Assembly: GCA_021799915.1 (NCBI GenBank) | Contig: JAJYZN010000082.1 | Coordinates: 1-11,429 of the forward strand | Reading direction: 5' to 3' | DNA: 11,429 bases | DNA from: Actinomycetes bacterium | GTDB lineage: Bacteria > Actinomycetota > Acidimicrobiia > Acidimicrobiales > RAAP-2 | Part shown: piece by piece, positions 6,467 through 11,429 of the stretch | Layout of the letters: every line of letters starts with the position of its first letter | Position numbering within the stretch: position 1 is the first letter of the stretch | Notes under the pieces: generated by a model | Told to the model about the DNA's origin: nothing | Databases searched by the model: none | What the model saw: only the letters and a program-made list of their open reading frames with translations | Program-made: the position numbers and the translations under genes

Positions 6467-8140
6467 GTGACTGCCGGCTTTGTTGCAGCGACGACCGACG
6501 GCGACCACCGGGCGCCTAGCGACACGTCACAGCCGCTGGAACGCGCCAGACCCTCGGTCGACGTTAAGACCGACTCGTCGATCCCGGTGAGGGCGGTCTA
6601 CACGGAAGGTGACGTCGGACCCGACCTCTCCGATCGCCTCGGACTCCCGGGAGAACCGCCATTCACCAGGGGACCGTACGCCACCATGTACCGGGGCCAG
6701 CTGTGGACGATGCGCCAGTTCGCCGGCTACGGGTCATCGGAGGAGACGAACGAGCGCTTCCGGTTCCTGCTCCGTCAGGGTCAGACGGCGCTGTCGGTCG
6801 CCTTCGACCTGCCCACCCAGCTCGGCTACGACTCGGACCACGAGCTGGCACGGCCGGAGATCGGAAAGGTGGGGGTGGCCATCGACAGCGCGAGCGACAT
6901 GGCTGCCCTCTTCGACGGGCTACCGCTCGACAAGGTGTCGGTCAACTTCACCATCAACGCCACCGCGCCGGTGATCCTCGCCATGTACCTGGTGGCGGCC
7001 GAACGTCAGGGCGTTGCCTGGAACCGGCTCACCGGTACCCTGCAGAACGACATCTTGAAGGAATTCCTCGCCCGCAATCTGTTCGTCTACCCTCCCGCAC
7101 CATCGATGCGCCTGAGCGCGGATGTGATCGAGTTCGCCGCGCGCCGACTTCCTCGCTTCAACCCCATCTCGATCACTGGGTACCACGCCCGGGAGGCCGG
7201 CTGCGACGCGGTGCAGGAGCTGGGACTCACCATGGCGAACGCGATCGCCTACGGACAGGAGGTCGTGCGGCGCGGAATCGACTTCGACGACTTCGCCCCA
7301 CGGCTCTCGTTCCACTTCGCGACGACGCTCGATCTCTTCGAGGAAGTGGCCAAGCTGCGCGCGGCTCGGCGCATGTGGCACCAGATCGCCACCGGTCGCT
7401 TCGGGGCGCGTCGGCCCGAGTCGGCGCGCCTTCGCTTTTTCTCCGGGAATTCGGGAGCAACGCTCACGGCACAGCAGCCGTACAACAACGTCGTGCGCTC
7501 GACCCTGCAGTGCCTCGGGGCCGTCCTCGGCGGCGCTCAGTCGATCCACGTGATGGGTTTCGACGAGGCATACGAGCTCCCGAGCGAGGAGGCGGTCACG
7601 CTCGCACTGCGCACCCAGCAGATCATCGCGTACGAGAGCGGGGTCACCCGCACGGCCGACCCGCTCGCCGGCTCCTACTACGTCGAGTGGCTGACCGACG
7701 AGGTCGAGCGGCGGGCAGGCGAGGTGGTGGGAGCGGTCGAGGCACTCGGCGGCGCCGTGGCGGCCCTCGAGGCTGGCGTCCCGCAGCGCTGGATCGCCCA
7801 GTCGGCCTACGACTACGAGGTCGCAGTCTCCTCGGGGGCACGGCCGAAGGTCGGAGTCAACCGTTTCGTCGAATCGGGCGGTACCCGGGCCCCGGAGCGC
7901 CACTTCGAGCTGGATCCCGCCACCGGCGAGCGACAGTTGGACAGGTTGCGCCTGCACCGCGAGCGCCGGGACGCAGCGGCGGTGGACGGAGCGCTCGGAC
8001 GGCTGGCGGCGGAGGCCGAAGCCGGGTGCAACGTGATGGACCCTCTCGTGGACGCCGCCCGGACGGGTGCCACCCTGGGAGAGATGTCCGACGTCATGCG
8101 TACGGTGTTCGGCGAGTACAAGGAGTCAGAGGCCTGGTGA
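6467..8140 (+). CDS. Acyl-CoA mutase large (catalytic) chain, methylmalonyl-CoA mutase family
   Basis: A 557-residue TIM-barrel chain of the adenosylcobalamin-dependent acyl-CoA mutases (methylmalonyl-, isobutyryl-, 2-hydroxyisobutyryl-CoA type), which rearrange a CoA-ester carbon skeleton. Family stretches include GPYATMYRGQLWTMRQFAG (69-87), SVAFDLPTQLGYDSDH (110-125), QNDILKEF (193-200), GYHAREAG (238-245) and APRLSF (277-282). There is no C-terminal B12-binding domain, so it needs a separate small subunit, as IcmA- or HcmA-type chains do; none is in the window. By alignment, MCM Tyr89 is Phe85, Arg207 is kept as Arg203 and His244 as His240. The usually conserved His328, Gln330 and Asn366 are Phe325, Gly327 and Met363; Glu370 is kept as Glu367. 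The GTG start has GAGGG at 6452-6456, 10 bases upstream; GTG 6587 is a poorer alternative because it trims conserved sequence. The substrate is unassigned. Confidence 0.9.
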   Translation: MTAGFVAATTDGDHRAPSDTSQPLERARPSVDVKTDSSIPVRAVYTEGDVGPDLSDRLGLPGEPPFTRGPYATMYRGQLWTMRQFAGYGSSEETNERFRFLLRQGQTALSVAFDLPTQLGYDSDHELARPEIGKVGVAIDSASDMAALFDGLPLDKVSVNFTINATAPVILAMYLVAAERQGVAWNRLTGTLQNDILKEFLARNLFVYPPAPSMRLSADVIEFAARRLPRFNPISITGYHAREAGCDAVQELGLTMANAIAYGQEVVRRGIDFDDFAPRLSFHFATTLDLFEEVAKLRAARRMWHQIATGRFGARRPESARLRFFSGNSGATLTAQQPYNNVVRSTLQCLGAVLGGAQSIHVMGFDEAYELPSEEAVTLALRTQQIIAYESGVTRTADPLAGSYYVEWLTDEVERRAGEVVGAVEALGGAVAALEAGVPQRWIAQSAYDYEVAVSSGARPKVGVNRFVESGGTRAPERHFELDPATGERQLDRLRLHRERRDAAAVDGALGRLAAEAEAGCNVMDPLVDAARTGATLGEMSDVMRTVFGEYKESEAW

Positions 8141-9339
8141 GCCGTCCGCTCGAGGGATTGCGGGTGGTTGACCTCACCCGGTTCGTCGCCGGGTCGTATT
8201 GCACCCAGCTCCTGGGGGCGCTCGGTGCTGACGTGGTCAAGGTCGAGCCGCCGGGGGGCGACCCGTACCGGCGGCAAGGGACCGAATGGGTCGACGGGGA
8301 GTCGGTGCTGTTCATGTCGCTCAACGCCGGCAAGCGCAGCGTGGTTCTCGACTTTCGTGAACAGACCGGGCGCGAGGTCTTGGAAGGGCTCCTCGCCCGG
8401 GGCGACTTCTTCGTCGAGAACAGCAGGCCCGGCTCGCTCGCCCGTTACGACCTCGATTGGCCCTCGGTGCACGAGCGCCATCCCCGTCTCGTCATGGGCT
8501 CGATCTCGGGATACGGCGACGTCGGGCCGGACGCTTCCCGTGGCGGGTTCGATCTCGTGCTCCAAGCCGAGTCGGGGGTGATGAGCGTGACTGGAGCGCC
8601 CGAATCGGGTCCGGTGAAGGTGGGGGCGCCGCTGCTCGACGTCGGTGCCGGTCTGTCGTGCGCTCTGGGGCTGGTCGCTGCGCATGTGGACCGGCTGGCG
8701 ACCGGAGTCGGGAGCCTCGTGTCCACCTCCCTCCTCGAGTTCGCCCTCAGCGGCTTGAGCACGCTCGCCGCGGGCACCCTCGTGTCGGGGTCCGCGCCCG
8801 GGCTGCTCGGCACCCACTCGCCGCTGTTCGCTCCTTACGGCGGTTTCCGCACGGCTGACGGATGGATCGTCCTCGCCGGTACCGGTGCCGAGTCGCTGTG
8901 GCCGCGCCTGTGCGAGGCTATCGATGAGCCCCAGCTCGCCGCCGACGAGCGATTCACCGACAATGCCCAGCGCGTCGCGCACCGTGACGAGCTCACCGCA
9001 GAGCTCGAAGGGGTGCTGCGGCACGCGACGTCGGAGCACTGGCTGCAGCGGCTCGAGACGGCGGGCATCCCGGCTGCCAAGGTCCGCACTCTCGACGAGG
9101 TCCTGGTGTGGCCACAGGTGGCGGCACTCGGTGCGCTGGTGACGTTCGACCAGGAGCGGGCCGGTCCGGTGCAGGTGGTGGGTCCGCCGATCCGGCTGGA
9201 CGGCCAGCCTCTCGGCTACGGCGCCGCCCCGCCGGTGCTGGGTGCCGACACCGCTGACGTGCTGGCGGAGCTCGACCTCGGTGAGAACGCGGCGACGGCA
9301 CCTCTGTCGGGCGTTAGCGGTCGGAAGCTGGCGAGATGA
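8137..9339 (+). CDS. Family III CoA-transferase (CaiB/BaiF type)
   Basis: A 400-residue class III CoA-transferase, which moves CoA from a donor thioester to a free carboxylic acid through an aspartyl-CoA intermediate, normally as an interlocked dimer. The N-terminus LEGLRVVDLTRFVAGSYCTQ (5-24), GALGADVVKVEPPGGDPYR (27-45), NAGKRSVVLD (63-72) and SGYGDVGP (124-131) are typical. The catalytic Asp is Asp139 in GGFDLVLQAESG. The length fits the family. The GTG start overlaps the mutase TGA by 4 bases and AAGGAG lies 11 bases upstream. Direct coupling to the mutase suggests it makes the CoA ester that the mutase rearranges. The last 15 residues are a poorly conserved, Ser/Gly/Arg-rich tail. Racemase-type activity (as in alpha-methylacyl-CoA racemases of the same fold) is the main alternative. 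Confidence 0.93.
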   Translation: MSRPLEGLRVVDLTRFVAGSYCTQLLGALGADVVKVEPPGGDPYRRQGTEWVDGESVLFMSLNAGKRSVVLDFREQTGREVLEGLLARGDFFVENSRPGSLARYDLDWPSVHERHPRLVMGSISGYGDVGPDASRGGFDLVLQAESGVMSVTGAPESGPVKVGAPLLDVGAGLSCALGLVAAHVDRLATGVGSLVSTSLLEFALSGLSTLAAGTLVSGSAPGLLGTHSPLFAPYGGFRTADGWIVLAGTGAESLWPRLCEAIDEPQLAADERFTDNAQRVAHRDELTAELEGVLRHATSEHWLQRLETAGIPAAKVRTLDEVLVWPQVAALGALVTFDQERAGPVQVVGPPIRLDGQPLGYGAAPPVLGADTADVLAELDLGENAATAPLSGVSGRKLAR

Positions 9340-10466
9340 GCAGGACCGACCGCGCCGATCTCGCCGCGCTCAGCGCCATGGTGGTCGAGCGAACGGTGTC
9401 GGTCGCCGAGGTGCCGGCACCGACGTGCGAGGAGTCGGCTCGGGCCGGGCTGGTTGCCGCATGGTGGCAGAAGGACGGCTGGTCTGACGTACATCGCGAC
9501 GCGGCCGGCAACGTCTGGGCCGCCGTCCGCACCGGCCGCGGTCCCGGGGCCGTGATCGCCGCCCACCTCGACACCGTCTTCCCAGCGGACGTCGATCACA
9601 CCGTCCGGCGGGACGGCACCCGCCTCTATGGCCCCGGCGTCGGCGACGACGGCATCGGGCTGGCTGCGCTATCTGCGGCCGGCAGGCTGGTGAGCGAGCA
9701 CGGCGGGACCATGCCGGTGTTCCTGCTCGCGACCGTGGGGGAGGAAGGTCTTGGCGACCTTGCGGGCGCCCGTCACGCGATGGCGGCGCCGCCGTCGGAG
9801 CTCGGCGCCTTCATTGCTGTCGAGGGCAACTACCTCGGGCGCGTCGGGACGGTGGGGGTGGGCTCGACGAGATGGCGGGTCGAGGTGCGCGGACGGGGGG
9901 GGCACGCCTGGGAAGCGGCCGGGACCCCGAGTGCCGTCCACGAGGTGGCGGCCCGGATCGAGCGCCTCGCCACTCTGTCCGTGGAGCCGGGTCGGACTGC
10001 CCTCAACGTCGGGACCGTGGAAGGGGGAGAGGCGATCAATGCGATTGCCCGGCATGCCGCGTTCGATGTGGATGTGCGCGGAGCGGCTCAGGCCGATCTC
10101 GCCGCCCTGGCCGCTTCGGTCCTGTCGGTGCTCGAAGTACTGCCGCCGGCCGGCCTCGAGCTCGACGTTGCCGAAGTGGGCTGGCGACCAGCCGGCCGCC
10201 TCGAGCCGGACCACCCCCTGGCGAGGGCTGCTTGCGACGCATTGGCGAACCGGGGCTTGGCGGCACGTCACGTCGCGTCGAGCACCGACGCCAATGCCGC
10301 CCACGCTGTGGGGATCCCGGCCGTGGCCCTCGGGGTAGTGACGGGGTCGGGCGAGCACACGCCGCAGGAGTGGATCGACACCTCGCCGTTGGCCGACGGT
10401 CTGGCCGCCCTGGCGGATACCGTCGTGCGGTTCGAACGGGCGCTCGCCGGAGCGGACCGTGGTTGA
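9336..10466 (+). CDS. M20-family metallohydrolase, canonical active site
   Basis: A 376-residue M20 di-metal hydrolase of the PepT/ArgE/DapE group. All expected residues are present: His77 and Asp79 in AHLDTVF, Asp104 in GVGDDGIG, Glu136-Glu137 in TVGEEGLG, Glu163 in AVEGNYLG, the dimerisation-domain His190 in GGHAW, and the last metal ligand His341 in GSGEHTPQEW. The central dimerisation domain runs from about 172 to 285. The region TDANAAHAVGIPAVALG (317-333) is typical of the peptidase/aminoacylase branch. The ATG overlaps the CoA-transferase stop as ATGA, with GGAAG 8 bases upstream. It is cytoplasmic with no signal peptide. It should hydrolyse a peptide, N-acyl or N-carbamoyl bond; the exact substrate is unknown. 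It differs clearly from the first M20 protein of this operon and is not a recent copy. Confidence 0.93.
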   Translation: MSRTDRADLAALSAMVVERTVSVAEVPAPTCEESARAGLVAAWWQKDGWSDVHRDAAGNVWAAVRTGRGPGAVIAAHLDTVFPADVDHTVRRDGTRLYGPGVGDDGIGLAALSAAGRLVSEHGGTMPVFLLATVGEEGLGDLAGARHAMAAPPSELGAFIAVEGNYLGRVGTVGVGSTRWRVEVRGRGGHAWEAAGTPSAVHEVAARIERLATLSVEPGRTALNVGTVEGGEAINAIARHAAFDVDVRGAAQADLAALAASVLSVLEVLPPAGLELDVAEVGWRPAGRLEPDHPLARAACDALANRGLAARHVASSTDANAAHAVGIPAVALGVVTGSGEHTPQEWIDTSPLADGLAALADTVVRFERALAGADRG

Positions 10467-11429
10467 TCTGCACTTCGGGGTGACGCTCCAGGGGGTCGAC
10501 ACGCCGTCGACCTTCGCCGGGATGGTGGCCGAGATCGAGGATCTCAGCTTCGACCACCTGTGGATCACGGACTCTTCGCTCCACGCCCGCAACTGCTACG
10601 TCGAACTGGCCGTCGCCGCCGGTCGCTCCAGTCGGCTCACCCTCGGCACGGCTGTGACGAACCCCTTGACCCGCCATCCCGCCATCACCGCCGCTGCTGC
10701 CGCCACCCTCGACGAGCTGAGCGGAGGCCGGATGGTTCTGGGCGTGGGTGCTGGTGACCGGCCGCTACTCGCCCTCGGGATGCGGCCGAGCCAGCTCGAA
10801 GACCTCGAGGCGATGATCGGCGCGTTGCGTCGTCTCTGGGCGGGGGAGCACGTCACCGTGAGGGCGAGCGGCTTCGCGCTCGAGGACGCCTTCCTCCGGT
10901 TCCCGGCTCGGCCGGATATCCCGATCTTTCTCGCCGCCAGCGGTCCGCGCACTCTCGAGCTGGCCGGACGGGTGGCGGACGGCGTCATCGGCCTTGTCGG
11001 GCTCTTCCCTGAAGCGGTCACGTGGGCGCTCGAGCACGTGCGCCGGGGCGCCGCCGCAGCAGGGCGTCCGGTGCCGCATTTCGGTGTCTTCGCTTACGGG
11101 GCCATCGACGACGATCGGGACGCGGCCCTCGATCGAGCTCGGTCGATCGCCGCATGGTTTCCCCAGACCCAGCCGGGGATCTGCGAGCTCGCCGGAGTGT
11201 CAGCCAGCGTGATCGAGGAGGTTCGTGTGTCGTACGGGGGTGGCGAGTTCCAGGAGGCGTCCCGCGCCGCCTCCCTCCTGCCGGACGCGTTCGTCCGCAA
11301 AGTGGCACTGGCGGGCAACGAAGACGACGCCACCGCCCAGATCCTGGGTGTGCTCGAAGCGGGGGCCGACTCGGTCCACGTCTTCCCTTTGGGCGAGACA
11401 CGGATGGGGACGGTGCGGGCGTTCGCCAG
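10459..11429 (+). CDS. Luciferase-like (LLM) flavin/F420-dependent oxidoreductase, 3' end cut by the window
   Basis: The frame is open from GTG 10459 to the window end (323 codons) with no stop, so the C-terminus is missing. It belongs to the bacterial luciferase-like TIM-barrel family and looks most like the F420-using branch around methylene-tetrahydromethanopterin reductase. Visible blocks are FDHLWITDS (31-39), TLGTAVTNPLTRHP (61-74), LDELSGGRMVLGVGAGD (84-100), IFLAASGPRTLELAGRVADG (156-175) and, near the end, GADSVHVFPLG (302-312). The start overlaps the M20 stop by 8 bases and GGAG lies 6 bases upstream. The family uses F420 or FMN to reduce, dehydrogenate or oxygenate small molecules; no flavin reductase partner is seen here, which slightly favours F420. 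Its place in the operon suggests a redox step on the same substrate. Confidence 0.9.
   Translation, partial: MVDLHFGVTLQGVDTPSTFAGMVAEIEDLSFDHLWITDSSLHARNCYVELAVAAGRSSRLTLGTAVTNPLTRHPAITAAAAATLDELSGGRMVLGVGAGDRPLLALGMRPSQLEDLEAMIGALRRLWAGEHVTVRASGFALEDAFLRFPARPDIPIFLAASGPRTLELAGRVADGVIGLVGLFPEAVTWALEHVRRGAAAAGRPVPHFGVFAYGAIDDDRDAALDRARSIAAWFPQTQPGICELAGVSASVIEEVRVSYGGGEFQEASRAASLLPDAFVRKVALAGNEDDATAQILGVLEAGADSVHVFPLGETRMGTVRAFA

Noticed and set aside
6703..8136. Apparent 5' extension of the CoA-transferase frame across the mutase gene
   Set aside because: The extension is low-complexity Arg/Gly shadow sequence. The conserved CoA-transferase start is at GTG 8137 with its own ribosome binding site.

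Overview
The window is a GC-rich stretch with every supported gene on the + strand, tightly packed, with frequent GTG starts and 4-base start/stop overlaps. It contains an F420-type (luciferase-like) oxidoreductase, an acyl-CoA dehydrogenase, a family III CoA-transferase and a B12-dependent acyl-CoA mutase catalytic chain. Together these suggest an actinobacterium, possibly of the Acidimicrobiia kind. That placement is an inference from style and gene content; no rRNA or other marker gene is present. There are no RNA genes, insertion sequences or CRISPR arrays that I can see, and no gene-free stretch longer than about 160 bases.

Layout. (1) Positions 1-2146: the probable last codons of an upstream gene, then an epoxide-hydrolase-like alpha/beta hydrolase and an acyl-CoA dehydrogenase, all with very high-GC codon use. 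(2) Positions 2147-2307: the only sizeable intergenic region. It holds a GC-rich hairpin just after the acyl-CoA dehydrogenase stop, a sigma-70-like promoter (perfect TTGACA, 17-base spacer, TCTACT), and a 32-bp imperfect palindrome between the -10 box and the ribosome binding site. This AT-rich spot is the best candidate for a regulated start of a new operon. (3) Positions 2308-11429: a seven-gene run. In order it encodes an amidohydrolase, an NCS1-type (cytosine/purine/hydantoin-like) permease, an M20 metallopeptidase-like protein, an acyl-CoA mutase large chain, a CaiB/BaiF-type CoA-transferase, a second M20 hydrolase, and a luciferase-like F420/FMN oxidoreductase cut by the window end. Apart from a 52-base and a 13-base gap, the junctions overlap by 4 to 8 bases.

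How the genes may work together (inference). The permease could import a nitrogen-containing ring or ureido/amide compound, and the amidohydrolase and M20 proteins could open it and remove N-acyl or N-carbamoyl groups. The CoA-transferase would then activate the carboxylic acid and the cobalamin mutase would rearrange its carbon skeleton. The luciferase-like enzyme would carry out a reduction or oxygenation. This gene combination does not match a pathway I can name.

The most notable point is that three enzymes of this operon lack residues their families normally keep. The amidohydrolase has Ala in place of the beta-strand-5 metal-binding His. The first M20 protein has Asp-His-Met in place of Asp-Glu-Glu and lacks the last metal-binding His. 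The mutase has Phe at the position of MCM Tyr89 while keeping Arg207, and has Gly and Met where the adenosyl-contacting Gln330 and Asn366 normally sit. The second M20 protein, by contrast, is fully canonical. The set may be a specialised, undescribed catabolic system. All residue comparisons come from by-eye alignment to family sequences recalled from memory.
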